From assembly GCA_913775525.1 (NCBI GenBank), contig CAJYLH010000020.1, forward strand, positions 62,001 to 126,000: a stretch of DNA of 64,000 bases, given 5' to 3'. Shown here piece after piece: positions 34,265 through 43,523 of the stretch. A program made the position numbers and the translations under genes. The stretch is from an uncultured Chryseobacterium sp. Lineage in GTDB: Bacteria; Bacteroidota; Bacteroidia; Flavobacteriales; Weeksellaceae. A model generated the notes under the pieces. It ran no database searches, had not been told where the DNA came from, and worked only from the letters and a program-made list of their open reading frames with translations. How positions within the stretch are numbered: the first letter of the stretch is position 1; the number at the start of each line of letters is the position of its first letter.

Positions 34265-35995
34265 CTATAACAGTACTTCACCAAAACTTCTTTGCATTGC
34301 TTTTACCACCACTCTTCCGGCGGTATCACAGAAATCCAACCCTGAATAATCCGGATTCAGACCTCCGATATAAGGTACAGCGATAATAAAGAGTCCTTCT
34401 GTAGCGTGGCCATAATAGTCAAGAGCCTGGAAATAGTCATTGATATTCAATCCTTTTACCCTCAGGTAATAGTTATCCTGATCCGTTTTAATGATATTGG
34501 TATGATCCTTCTCATAGCTTTCCTCACCCTGTTCGGCACTTTTGAAGCGCAGATATCCGGAACTGATGGTTCCGCTGTCCTTTAAACCTTCAAAAGGTAC
34601 CTGATTAAATTCTATAGGCTGCTGCCCGATAGCATCTATGTACATTCTGAAATGCTCTTTTTTTTCATTCCCTTCATCATCGGTATAGTGATAAATACCC
34701 CCCTCTTCATCATGAGGGTCTACACGGCTCTTTTCATCTACATCAATAAGACTGACCCTGCCGGCATTATAAAGGGCGATCAGTTCACGATAAGAGGATT
34801 GCGGAAGGGATGCGATAATAATAGAAATAAGCGGCATTAAGGTTTTACGGAGCCTGAGCATATCTTCTGCTGAAAAATGCTTGGCAGGATAATTAACAGC
34901 ATAGCTGAATGCTGAAAGGGCTTCTTTCCAGGTTATGGACTGATGCCTTCTGATAGATTTTTCCGCTTCTGCATATTCTGCTTTGAAGAGCTCAAAACCA
35001 TCCAGCCTGTCGCGGATTTCCATCATCTTTTCTACAAATTCTTCAATACTCAATGCCTTAATTTTTTCATAGAAATCAGGATCGCGTCTCTGTAGGGGTT
35101 GCTTAAAGTTGATCTCGAACACATAATCGAGATCCACAAAACCGTTATGAGACTTCTTGTATGCATAAATATCTTCCAGAGACATGATCCAGCCTTCCGA
35201 ATAAGCACTTTCTTCCGAATGGAACCTCAGTGCCGGAAGATATCCTCCCAATGAAAAGAGGCTGATGGAAAAATTCTCACTGCCTTCATTGGTGAAATAC
35301 TGAACTTCATCACCCTTAGACTCAAAATACCCGTTATGCCTGGCCAGTGTTTTTACGGCATCCACCGCCGTTAATGACGTCCCCCTTATGGCCACCGGAT
35401 AATTGGTTGCACCGGAAAACTTTGAAGGAGGATAAGGAGAATCGTACCAGCCTTTGATTTTCTGCTCGTTGCGTTTGGGCCACGAATGACCGGTACAGAT
35501 AATTACATTTCCTACGGGATAGTGAGCCTCATTTTCTGTGACCACTTCAAAGGTTTCTTCCTTTTCTTTTCTGATGATGTCTATTACAGGCGAGTTGGTA
35601 AAAACCTGAACATCAATCCCAAGCTTTTTAGCTCTTGAAATATACTGATTAAACTGTTCTTCCAGGTAGTTGCCTAATAAAAGCCTTGGGATTACCTGGT
35701 ATTCATTAATACCGTGAGCATCATAAAAATCTTTGAATTCAGTCGCAGGATGCCTGTTGATATAGGTTACGAAATCCTCTGCGAGTTCCGGCAGTTCATT
35801 GGCAGAAACATTAGCAACATGTTCCCGTTCTGCACCATACTTTCCATAGGGCATTCCTGCACCCAGGCGGTCATGCCTTTCAAAAATGTAAATAGATTCA
35901 GGCTTAAGTTTTTCTTCAACAATGTGTTTCATGATAAACAAAGATGCAGGTCCCCCTCCGATCAATGCTATCCTCCCAAAATATTTGTTTTTCAT
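34265..35995 (-). CDS. FAD/NAD(P)-binding protein
   Basis: A 576-residue protein with an N-terminal dinucleotide-binding motif IALIGGGPASLFIMKHIV, the FERHDRLGAGMPYG segment typical of the NAD_binding_9 family, and a second nucleotide-binding site near VIICTGHSWP. Homologues are annotated only as FAD-NAD(P)-binding proteins, and the reaction is unknown. There is no signal peptide. It is divergent from a CinA-like gene, 148 bp apart. Confidence 0.82.
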   Translation of the reverse strand: MKNKYFGRIALIGGGPASLFIMKHIVEEKLKPESIYIFERHDRLGAGMPYGKYGAEREHVANVSANELPELAEDFVTYINRHPATEFKDFYDAHGINEYQVIPRLLLGNYLEEQFNQYISRAKKLGIDVQVFTNSPVIDIIRKEKEETFEVVTENEAHYPVGNVIICTGHSWPKRNEQKIKGWYDSPYPPSKFSGATNYPVAIRGTSLTAVDAVKTLARHNGYFESKGDEVQYFTNEGSENFSISLFSLGGYLPALRFHSEESAYSEGWIMSLEDIYAYKKSHNGFVDLDYVFEINFKQPLQRRDPDFYEKIKALSIEEFVEKMMEIRDRLDGFELFKAEYAEAEKSIRRHQSITWKEALSAFSYAVNYPAKHFSAEDMLRLRKTLMPLISIIIASLPQSSYRELIALYNAGRVSLIDVDEKSRVDPHDEEGGIYHYTDDEGNEKKEHFRMYIDAIGQQPIEFNQVPFEGLKDSGTISSGYLRFKSAEQGEESYEKDHTNIIKTDQDNYYLRVKGLNINDYFQALDYYGHATEGLFIIAVPYIGGLNPDYSGLDFCDTAGRVVVKAMQRSFGEVLL

Positions 35996-36143
35996 AGCGT
36001 GTTGTGGTATCTGAGGCAGTCCTTCAAAAGTTGTTCCTTTTTTATAGATTTCCAGGAAAGATGTAAATATTTAACCACAGCTTTACAATCAAAGGATAAT
36101 GGCTTGTTTATTGCATCGCAAACTATAATTACACACACACACC

Positions 36144-36635
36144 ATGGAACTGAATCACCGATTGCTCAATTTCATCAATAATACTTTAACCACAGAACAT
36201 GAGACTGTTGCTGTCGCTGAAAATATTACTTCAGGACTTCTACAATTCTCATTTTCTCAGATGCAGAATTCAAAGGATATCTTCAAAGGTGGTTTTACAT
36301 ATACCCATAACAGTATCCATGTCCCGGAAATATTTCATTCCAAGGATGGTGAGTCGGAAAACCCATCCCCTCATAGCATAGCAGAACGAATGGCTTTAAG
36401 TATATCTAAAATATTCAGGTCAGATTGGGGGATCGGCGTACATGGAAACCTGATTTCTGACGGGCTGAAGACTATCCATGCCCATTATTGCCTGGCCTAT
36501 CGCGATGAGATTGTCCTTTCGAAAACGCTGGAACTTCATCCCAAAACGTCATCAATGAGTGCCCAGATGTATTTTACTGAATTTATCCTGGGATGCCTGA
36601 ACTGCGAACTGAAAAAGCTTTTGATTCTGAAATAA
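36144..36635 (+). CDS. CinA C-terminal-like protein with degenerate active site
   Basis: The 163-residue protein aligns by eye with the CinA/PncC amidohydrolase domain. The family motif AESCTGG appears as AENITSG, so the conserved Ser is Asn, and the following GGxxxY segment reads GGFTYTHNS without the usual lysine. Segments HSIAERMALSISKIF and IGVHGNLISD occupy the places of the family's MAxG helix and GIAGP loop. Nicotinamide-nucleotide amidohydrolase activity is therefore doubtful. A short CA repeat lies just upstream (36131-36142). Confidence 0.65.
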   Translation: MELNHRLLNFINNTLTTEHETVAVAENITSGLLQFSFSQMQNSKDIFKGGFTYTHNSIHVPEIFHSKDGESENPSPHSIAERMALSISKIFRSDWGIGVHGNLISDGLKTIHAHYCLAYRDEIVLSKTLELHPKTSSMSAQMYFTEFILGCLNCELKKLLILK

Positions 36636-36643
36636 TACCATTA

Positions 36644-39442
36644 CTATTCTTCTCCGAATTTTTTCACCCGTATATTTTTGTTTTTTACCCTTATTATAAA
36701 AGGATCGACACTTTTGATCTTTCCTGCCTGAATGTTGACTTCCACAGCAGTACGCTCACAATAGGTATTGGCAGGCAGTGAATTCTGATTGAGCTCTATC
36801 CTGTATACTCCCGATTCCAGAAAAGAAATAAATTCTCCGTTATCATCCGTTATTGTACGCTGTAACAGCCTGTCGTTTTTATAGATATTAAAGATGATTC
36901 CCCCTGTTTTCGGGCTGAATTCCAGAGCTGTCTTGGCATCATAATCATACTGAATACTTCCCTGCACGGTTCCATTCTGGTGCAGCGGAATATCCAGGGT
37001 ATAGTTGTATTGACTCAATTCAACGTTCACTTCATCATAGTACCAACCCTGCTGAATAATCTGCTTCATCGGGTATTTTCCATAGGGAACAGCATTGTAG
37101 GACAACATTCCCTCTTTATCAGTTTTAAAAGAAATGTTATTCAGCATAATCAGATAGCCCTCTGCCGGCTTATCACCTTCGTCATAAATATTATTATCAT
37201 TATAATCAAAATAGACGAAAGCATGAATATTTCCTTTTTTACCAGCATTGAGCGTGGAAGGTTCAAGTTGAAGGCTAACCCCGGCTTCGATGGTAAAGAT
37301 ATTATTCCCGGTACTTCTTGAAGCGTAGTTGAACCATGATGAATTCAGGAATATTCCGTACCGTTCCCTATTGTATTTCAGATTGACGAAACCGGATGGC
37401 GATTTTCCGTACAGAAGATCATCCGTATATGAAAGGCCTGAGTTGATGATAAACTGATGGTCGAAAAATTCCTGGTTGACAAATGCTGAAATAAATAGTT
37501 TTGTATAAGAACCCGACTGGTTAAAAATTTTCGAAAAAGCATACTCCGAGAGGTAATAGCTTCCGTACTGGTATGAAAAACTTGCATTGAGCCATTTATA
37601 ATTGTAATTTCCAACCGCCTTCATCTGGTATTTCGGGCGTTGCAAATCCGGATAGTTCACCAGCCCGGCTTCAAACCCCAATCCGGCTGAATGCGTAAAG
37701 TCTGAACTGGACCAGTTAAGGTATTCCGTAAACCTCCTGGATACGAGCTGCTTTGACTCCTGATTCAAGGTAGTGTCAAAAAAATTATTATAGGTATTTG
37801 ACTTTTCCTGTTGGTACTGAAAACTGACTCCAAGTCCGAAATTTCCTTTTCGGGGGAAGTTCAGCCCGGCATCAAATCTAGTACTGTTGGATTGCAGGTT
37901 ATTATTTAAGAAGTAATATCTTGGTGAAAAATCGGAGATGGTGAGGTTACCATAAACTGAATATTGCTTAAACACTTGAGCTGAAACATTCTGCTGTATC
38001 TGAAGCACTCCTCTACGGTTCCCTGGATAATAATCTGAGCTGTAGAAATAACTACCATTAAGGTTTACCTTTTTTATTATTCCGGAATACTGGGATTCTA
38101 CGGCAAGGGAGGGTTTGATCAAGCTCAGATTATGATAGGAACTCAGGCCACCGTAAATCCTTCCGTTCATCCTCCAGTCTTTATTAAAAGCATACCTGAA
38201 ATCTGAGCCTGACAGATGATGATCTGCATGTTCATATGGATCATTACGAAAAACATACCCTGCAGAGATGCCTCGTTTGTCATTTTGTTCACCCACCGCA
38301 CCACGTGCATAAAAGCCATACCCATATTTCAGGAAAGAATTCCTTTCTATAAGACTGAAGGCTTGGTCTACAAATCCCATTTCAAGCTTTTTATTGCGAT
38401 CCGGTGTTGTGTAGCTGTATTCGGCTCCTCTTCCGAACAGAGACATTTCCATCAGCCTGCTGACATTACCTAACGTAAAAGTACTGCCTCCGCGATGATA
38501 GGAAACGTAAGTATTATTGACAATCGGATCATTCTGATTATTGATGGTATAAATATTCCCTCTGGCAAAAAGGTAGCCCGAACGCAGATTAAAACCACCG
38601 GAACCCGCAAGCTGGTACATATTGGAAGTCTCCCCTATCCGCCTGTAGCTTGCCGTTATGGAGTTTTTTGTATAATTGGAAAAGTCATTGTTCTGGTAGC
38701 GGTAGCGCTGGATGGAAGATACATTCTGGATGGACACGGAAGCATTTCCGAAAATTTCCTTATCCGGTTCCCTGAATGCCGCAACATTAATAATGAATTC
38801 CGGATTTTTCAGCATATTGGCAGTAGGCCTAAACCGGACCATAAATACAGTATCCTTCTCTACGTCAATACTTCCTTTCTGCTCCGTAAACAAATTGCCC
38901 TGAGCAGCATCGGGAACTTTAAAAACGACCGTTACATCCTGTTTTTTATTCCCCAGATTCGCAACCCTTGTCCGCACCACAATAGAGTCACGGTCACTAT
39001 TGATGAAGATGACCGGATTTTCCGCAGTGATCCTCATGGTGGTGTTTTCAGCTACCTTATATTCTATCTGCTTCCGTTCTATTACTCTGCCCTGAAGATT
39101 CCTGAGATCAAAAGCAATATTGGAAAGCCCTGAAGCTGCAGTATTGGTCACAACGATCTTTACTGGCAGGAATGCACTTTCTCCCGGGCCGAGATCAGCC
39201 TGTAAATCTGTGTCCATTATATTCCTGAAGCCTGTAGGTACGGAAATATGCACATCTCCCTTGAAACGACTGTTGCCCTGATTTTTCAGTACAATAGTAT
39301 AATCAAGAATGCCCGATCGGTCTGAACCAGCCTCATTACGGATATCCATAGTGACCCCGGAAAGACTTTGTGCAGGTATGAATAGGCATGAAAGTAACGC
39401 AAAAAATACAATTGTTATATTCCTAAACAGATGAACAGGCAT
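36644..39442 (-). CDS. Usher-like outer-membrane protein of a putative fibre system
   Basis: The 932-residue protein has a signal peptide ending IPAQS, then two Ig-like beta domains (about 27-135 and 136-243; LKNQGNSRFKGDV, VANLGNKKQDV). A Tyr/Asn/Ser-rich region from about 245 to 730 has the alternating pattern of a large beta-barrel. A C-terminal 200 residues resemble usher C-terminal or SdrD-B domains (YFDYNDNNIYDEGDKPAEG, then TDDNGEFISFL). Barrel size and flanking Ig domains match chaperone-usher outer-membrane pores, although I see no clear FimD sequence signature. It is last in a run of four genes whose others encode a pilin-like subunit, a chaperone and a two-domain subunit. Confidence 0.75.
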   Translation of the reverse strand: MPVHLFRNITIVFFALLSCLFIPAQSLSGVTMDIRNEAGSDRSGILDYTIVLKNQGNSRFKGDVHISVPTGFRNIMDTDLQADLGPGESAFLPVKIVVTNTAASGLSNIAFDLRNLQGRVIERKQIEYKVAENTTMRITAENPVIFINSDRDSIVVRTRVANLGNKKQDVTVVFKVPDAAQGNLFTEQKGSIDVEKDTVFMVRFRPTANMLKNPEFIINVAAFREPDKEIFGNASVSIQNVSSIQRYRYQNNDFSNYTKNSITASYRRIGETSNMYQLAGSGGFNLRSGYLFARGNIYTINNQNDPIVNNTYVSYHRGGSTFTLGNVSRLMEMSLFGRGAEYSYTTPDRNKKLEMGFVDQAFSLIERNSFLKYGYGFYARGAVGEQNDKRGISAGYVFRNDPYEHADHHLSGSDFRYAFNKDWRMNGRIYGGLSSYHNLSLIKPSLAVESQYSGIIKKVNLNGSYFYSSDYYPGNRRGVLQIQQNVSAQVFKQYSVYGNLTISDFSPRYYFLNNNLQSNSTRFDAGLNFPRKGNFGLGVSFQYQQEKSNTYNNFFDTTLNQESKQLVSRRFTEYLNWSSSDFTHSAGLGFEAGLVNYPDLQRPKYQMKAVGNYNYKWLNASFSYQYGSYYLSEYAFSKIFNQSGSYTKLFISAFVNQEFFDHQFIINSGLSYTDDLLYGKSPSGFVNLKYNRERYGIFLNSSWFNYASRSTGNNIFTIEAGVSLQLEPSTLNAGKKGNIHAFVYFDYNDNNIYDEGDKPAEGYLIMLNNISFKTDKEGMLSYNAVPYGKYPMKQIIQQGWYYDEVNVELSQYNYTLDIPLHQNGTVQGSIQYDYDAKTALEFSPKTGGIIFNIYKNDRLLQRTITDDNGEFISFLESGVYRIELNQNSLPANTYCERTAVEVNIQAGKIKSVDPFIIRVKNKNIRVKKFGEE

Positions 39443-39450
39443 TCTGGTAT

Positions 39451-40485
39451 TTATTGGGGTGTTATTTCATACTGTAATGTAGTGGAATAGTCTGCTGGCT
39501 TGGCAGTAATAAATCTCTGATCATTAGGACTCGTTGAATAGGTGATATCAAAATAAACACTGGATCCCTGGGTATATCCGCCTTTAGCAACCAGCTGCGG
39601 CACTGTACTTAATGCAATGGAATATACATTTGCAGGATTTCCTGATACAGCTGTCAGGGCTAGGTTTACGGTTTCAAGTGGAAGTGTATTTCCTGCCTGG
39701 GAAGCAAACTGGCTCTGCAGCGATCTCACTTTGACCTGGTAGTTGGTATTGCTTTTTACAATAAGTGCACTGGGATAGGTAGTTTTCACTCCATTCATAT
39801 AATCATTCCGACTGTTGAATTCCAGTAAGCCGTTAACCGCATTTCCGGAAAACTTCAAAGACAGCTCAGGAACATCCGGCGGCGTTCCGGAAAGTGTTCC
39901 GATCTGAAACTTGAAATAATGGTCCATTCTTCCGATTACATTATTATAACGGTCATAAGCGGTGAACTGCATGGGTGCTACGAAATTGGTCCATGAAGGA
40001 TAATTCCCAAGATAAGCTCCGCCCAGCAATGTTAAACTGTATTTGATCTGAAGGCTGTAGTAATACCCGAAAAATAAAAATGGAAAATTATACAATGCAG
40101 CATTGGATTGTGGAACCAGGAAAACTTCCTGTCCTTCCTGCAGGTTCACGTTGAGCGGCATCCCGATCTGGGAAACGGTAGGAACATTATAGGGATATGC
40201 ATTCCCGGAAGTGGAAACCGGACAGAATGCTACTTTATTGGCCGGAATTGTATAATTGCCATCAGCCGAGGTGATGGGGGACATCAGCCGTACAGAAAGC
40301 CTCCAGTATGGTATGTTGATATATCCGTTTCCTGAAAGGTTAACAGTATAGGCTTCCGGATTGGTATTGCCGCCAAAAGAATTGATCATTAGGTAATCGT
40401 TTACCCAGGAATTGTAAGAAATCTGTGCAAAACAATTCAGATAAACACTCAATAATATGATGATGTAAAATTTCTTGTTACTCAT
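39451..40485 (-). CDS. Putative tip adhesin: N-terminal unique domain plus C-terminal subunit domain
   Basis: A 344-residue secreted protein (signal peptide ending NCFAQ). Residues 21-205 form an aromatic-rich domain without recognised family. Residues about 207-344 resemble the major subunit encoded upstream: LEFNSRNDYMNGV (221-233) against LDYATKDDYANGV (45-57), YQVKVRS against FQVKVKS, and YSTTLQYEITPQ against YSTELTYTIIAQ at the C-terminus. A unique head on a pilin domain is the layout of FimH-like tip adhesins. It overlaps the chaperone gene by eight bases and lies eight bases before the usher-like gene. Confidence 0.75.
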   Translation of the reverse strand: MSNKKFYIIILLSVYLNCFAQISYNSWVNDYLMINSFGGNTNPEAYTVNLSGNGYINIPYWRLSVRLMSPITSADGNYTIPANKVAFCPVSTSGNAYPYNVPTVSQIGMPLNVNLQEGQEVFLVPQSNAALYNFPFLFFGYYYSLQIKYSLTLLGGAYLGNYPSWTNFVAPMQFTAYDRYNNVIGRMDHYFKFQIGTLSGTPPDVPELSLKFSGNAVNGLLEFNSRNDYMNGVKTTYPSALIVKSNTNYQVKVRSLQSQFASQAGNTLPLETVNLALTAVSGNPANVYSIALSTVPQLVAKGGYTQGSSVYFDITYSTSPNDQRFITAKPADYSTTLQYEITPQ

Positions 40486-41281
40486 ATGTGAATTTTAGCT
40501 CTCCTACTTCCAGGTTATTGCTGTCGCCATAATCAATCAGTACGGATGCCGTATATTTTCCTTTCTCCAGAGATGCTGGGAGCGGAATATCCATTTCTCT
40601 TTTATTTCCGGGCATCGTATAAAAAATAATCTGATCGAGAGATATTTTTTTACCGGTTTGCGTATTGACCAGGTCTCCCGAAACTTTCCCGTCAACCCAT
40701 ATATTACCCTGGTTTTCAAAAAAGAGATTCAGGGTCTTTGCTGATTTTTCGAAACTGAGGTTTTTAATCTCTATTTTCTTTGTGTTGGCAGACGGAAATT
40801 TATGGAATATTTTAATACCCGACCGGATGCTCACTTTAATATTAGCGCCTCTGTTATCCACATCATCCACCGGGTTCATCTGGCTTACATACAATACCGC
40901 TGTATGCGCATTCAGCTGATCAGATAATGTACTGGGAACGGTAAGCGTAACATCAATATCTTTTCTCTGTCCCGGAGCGAGGGTAAAATAATTATCTTCC
41001 TTTTTTACCGAAATCCAGCCGGAACAGGATACAGGCAAACTTCCTGCGGCAGACATTAGATTTTCTCCCTTATCATTGTATTCCCAATCACCAAGACTGA
41101 CTGCCAGATCCAGTGAATTTTTTGCACTTACATTGGTTATTGTTATTTTTTGTGTACCGCTGTTACCAAGTCCAGATTCAAAATAAAGCCTTGGAGGAGA
41201 TACGGAAACTCCTGTTTGTGCATAGGCCAAAGAATACATAGAACAGATAAGGCAGAGAAAAATAAAACGCATCTTCTTCAT
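40478..41281 (-). CDS. Periplasmic fimbrial-chaperone-like protein
   Basis: A 267-residue secreted protein (signal peptide ending LAYAQ) with two predicted Ig-like domains: residues 22-150 (VSVSPPRLYFESGLGNSG, ITITNVSAKNSL, LAPGQRKDIDVTLTVP) and 160-267 (KIEIKNLSFEKSAKTL, FENQGN, ELKFTYE). The PPRLYFE start and LxPGQxxxIxVxL stretch resemble PapD-type and COG1470-type chaperones. Its position between the subunit gene and the tip/usher genes, with overlap to the former, supports a folding role for fibre subunits. Confidence 0.75.
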   Translation of the reverse strand: MKKMRFIFLCLICSMYSLAYAQTGVSVSPPRLYFESGLGNSGTQKITITNVSAKNSLDLAVSLGDWEYNDKGENLMSAAGSLPVSCSGWISVKKEDNYFTLAPGQRKDIDVTLTVPSTLSDQLNAHTAVLYVSQMNPVDDVDNRGANIKVSIRSGIKIFHKFPSANTKKIEIKNLSFEKSAKTLNLFFENQGNIWVDGKVSGDLVNTQTGKKISLDQIIFYTMPGNKREMDIPLPASLEKGKYTASVLIDYGDSNNLEVGELKFTYE

Positions 41282-41365
41282 TAATTTTTTTTAATATTAA
41301 AATTACAGAAAAAGTGCTACAATACTATTTGTAACACTTTATATTTTTAATATTTCAATCAGTAT

Positions 41366-41887
41366 CTATTGGGCAATGATCGTGTACGTAAGTTCCGTAC
41401 TGTAAACAGAAGGGGTCTGCCCTGCAATATAGTTATCTAGATAAGCATTGGCTCCTGCTCCTTTGTATTCGATATTGATTTTTTTATCAACACCCCCTAC
41501 AGTAGACGTTACCAAGGTAGCTTCAGTTGCAGACAACTGCACGTTCTGGGCATATTGTGCTCCTGTAACGGCTTCCGATCCTGCAGTTGCTTTAATCTGA
41601 ATACTGTTGGCCTGGATACTTTTTGCTCCGTTCTGCATTACAGCGTTAGCACTTTTAACTTTCACCTGGAATCCACCTGTACTGTAAATACTTAAATGAT
41701 CAGCATTTACGGATGATACTCCATTCGCGTAATCATCTTTTGTAGCATAGTCTAAATTAACTACTTTCTGGGCACTGTTGATTACCAGAGTCTGGATTGG
41801 TTTTAGTCTCACATTAAGTGTTACGCTTTGAGCGTTTACAGTGACCATTCCGAAAAGAACTAAAGAACCGAAAATAATCTTTTTCAT
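41366..41887 (-). CDS. Putative major fibre subunit (pilin-like)
   Basis: A 173-residue secreted protein (signal peptide ending TVNAQ) predicted to be all beta, rich in Ala/Ser/Thr/Asn, with no cysteines. It shares with the tip-like protein the segments LDYATKDDYANGV and FQVKVKS and the C-terminal YSTELTYTIIAQ. It is first in the run, 84 bp before the chaperone, which suits a highly expressed major subunit. A consensus -7 box lies upstream. No known pilin family is recognised, so the role rests on context and internal homology. Confidence 0.72.
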   Translation of the reverse strand: MKKIIFGSLVLFGMVTVNAQSVTLNVRLKPIQTLVINSAQKVVNLDYATKDDYANGVSSVNADHLSIYSTGGFQVKVKSANAVMQNGAKSIQANSIQIKATAGSEAVTGAQYAQNVQLSATEATLVTSTVGGVDKKINIEYKGAGANAYLDNYIAGQTPSVYSTELTYTIIAQ

Positions 41888-42201
41888 AATAAGTCTAAAT
41901 TGTTGTATTAAGTTATTGTTAAAAATTCTTGTGCAAAATTAGACAATACACATACCACAGTTTTTGTAAAAAAAGACTTCTTATTTGTGAATTTTGTTCT
42001 CTACATCAGATTAAAAATGAGAAGGGTATTTTATAGAAAAATATAAAAAGTAAAATTTCATAAATGTTTACAATTAACAATTGAATAATTATAAATAGAA
42101 TATTTTAGTTATTTTTCAATTTAAATAAGTATTTTAACATATATTTTCTCCTAAAATCGTTATTCAATGCATATAAAAATACTACTTATTATGTTAAATC
42201 A
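41888..42201. other. Upstream region of the fibre operon
   Basis: AT-rich, 314 bp. A -7 box TAATTTTG on the minus strand lies at 41934-41941, 47 bp before the major-subunit start, with no clear -33 element. No ORF or terminator is obvious between the two subunit genes. Confidence 0.5.
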
Positions 42202-42636
42202 TTATTGAGAAATCAGAGTTAAAACCAAATGATCGGAATTTTCGGTTTCAGAACAGCCAATCTTCTGTATAATTTTCTCCATATTCTTATCAATGCTGTA
42301 TTTTTTTTCAACAGCTCCTCTTGCTGTCTCAAAAAGATGATGAACCTTGTTGCAGAAGGCCTTTACAGAAGATTCCTTTGATTTATGATTCTCTATGGTT
42401 TCTATATAGATTTGCCCATGGCTGGCATCAATCTGAAATCCGGAAGGGCTGGTAACAATCAATTGCCTCTTTTCCGCTGTCATCATATCAAGATTCTCAT
42501 TAACTCCGGGCTGAGCCTCTAAAGTCAGCATTTGTACAGGGTATAGATTTACATTCAGACGTACGGCATCATTCTGTGAAAACACCCTTACACAAGCAAA
42601 AAGAAGTAGTGCTAGTAAAAAATATTTTGTACCCAT
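42202..42636 (-). CDS. Putative minor fibre subunit
   Basis: A 144-residue secreted protein (signal peptide ending RVFSQ). Its start, VRLNVNLYPVQMLTLEAQ, matches the major subunit's VTLNVRLKPIQTLVINSAQ, and TSPSGFQIDAS matches STGGFQVKVKS. The C-terminus LVLTLISQ matches LTYTIIAQ. It has two cysteines that the major subunit lacks (KAFCNKV and KIGCSET), perhaps a disulphide. It lies between the AraC regulator and the main operon on the same strand. Confidence 0.7.
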   Translation of the reverse strand: MGTKYFLLALLLFACVRVFSQNDAVRLNVNLYPVQMLTLEAQPGVNENLDMMTAEKRQLIVTSPSGFQIDASHGQIYIETIENHKSKESSVKAFCNKVHHLFETARGAVEKKYSIDKNMEKIIQKIGCSETENSDHLVLTLISQ

Positions 42637-42692
42637 ATAACCAAATTTATCACTTAACGGTTATTATAGTAAATATACAATATTTTTCATTA

Positions 42693-43523
42693 TTATTTCA
42701 TTTCTGAGGGATTTTTTCCTGTATGTTTCTTAACAAAGTTGCTAAAATTCCCTTCATTGCTGAAACCCAGATCATAAGAAATTTCGGAGATGGTATTATT
42801 GGAAAAATTTAAAGCTTTTTTGCATTCACTGATAATTTTTTCAATGATGATATGTTTGGCTGTCTTGCCTAAAACGTATTCTGTCATCTCTGTAAGCTTC
42901 CTTGCTGATATATTGAGTTCACCGGCATAATAGGAAACCTTCTTGGCTTTCCTGTAATCTCTCTGCAAAAGCACCTTGAATCGGTTAACATAGTATAGGT
43001 AATCAAATTTAACATCTTTCTTCATTTCATCTGCTGGTATATGCAAAAATGCGTCCAAAAGAAGCCTCTCTATCGCATTATGGGCCGCGGAAATGTAAAG
43101 GCTCTCATCCTTAAGCTGAAAACTTTCCATCCGTTCCATAAAAACGGCTCTCTTCTCTTCAAGATTAGTGAACGGGGCAACGAATAGATCGGAACTATAA
43201 TTAAAAAAAAGCTGGGAATTTAAAAATAAGCTATCCTTCGAAGAACGCTCATAAAAACTGGAAGAAAACACAATAATAAATATCTCTTCCCCTAAAGCTG
43301 GGCCAAACTTAACCTTTTTATACGGTCCTATAAATACGATATGCCCGGGCTTTATGATATAATGTATTCCTTCAACTTCCAGACGGATATCTTCCATGAT
43401 GATGTAAATGCAGAAGTATTCCAGTGTACTGAATGTTCTGATATTGTTATTTCTTTCTATCAGATTATTGAGCTTATTAACGCTGAAGCCTAGATTCCTC
43501 AGCTGATCTGTAATAACGTACAT
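42693..43523 (-). CDS. AraC family transcriptional regulator
   Basis: A 276-residue regulator with an N-terminal cupin-like sensor domain (IKPGHIVFIGPYKKVKFG) and a C-terminal double helix-turn-helix (ISARKLTEMTEYVLGKTAKH, ISEISYDLGFSNEGNFSNFV). It is the first gene of the co-oriented group that holds the pilin-like, chaperone-like and usher-like genes, 56 bp before the minor subunit, and is the obvious candidate for their control. No inducer can be inferred. Confidence 0.85.
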   Translation of the reverse strand: MYVITDQLRNLGFSVNKLNNLIERNNNIRTFSTLEYFCIYIIMEDIRLEVEGIHYIIKPGHIVFIGPYKKVKFGPALGEEIFIIVFSSSFYERSSKDSLFLNSQLFFNYSSDLFVAPFTNLEEKRAVFMERMESFQLKDESLYISAAHNAIERLLLDAFLHIPADEMKKDVKFDYLYYVNRFKVLLQRDYRKAKKVSYYAGELNISARKLTEMTEYVLGKTAKHIIIEKIISECKKALNFSNNTISEISYDLGFSNEGNFSNFVKKHTGKNPSEMK

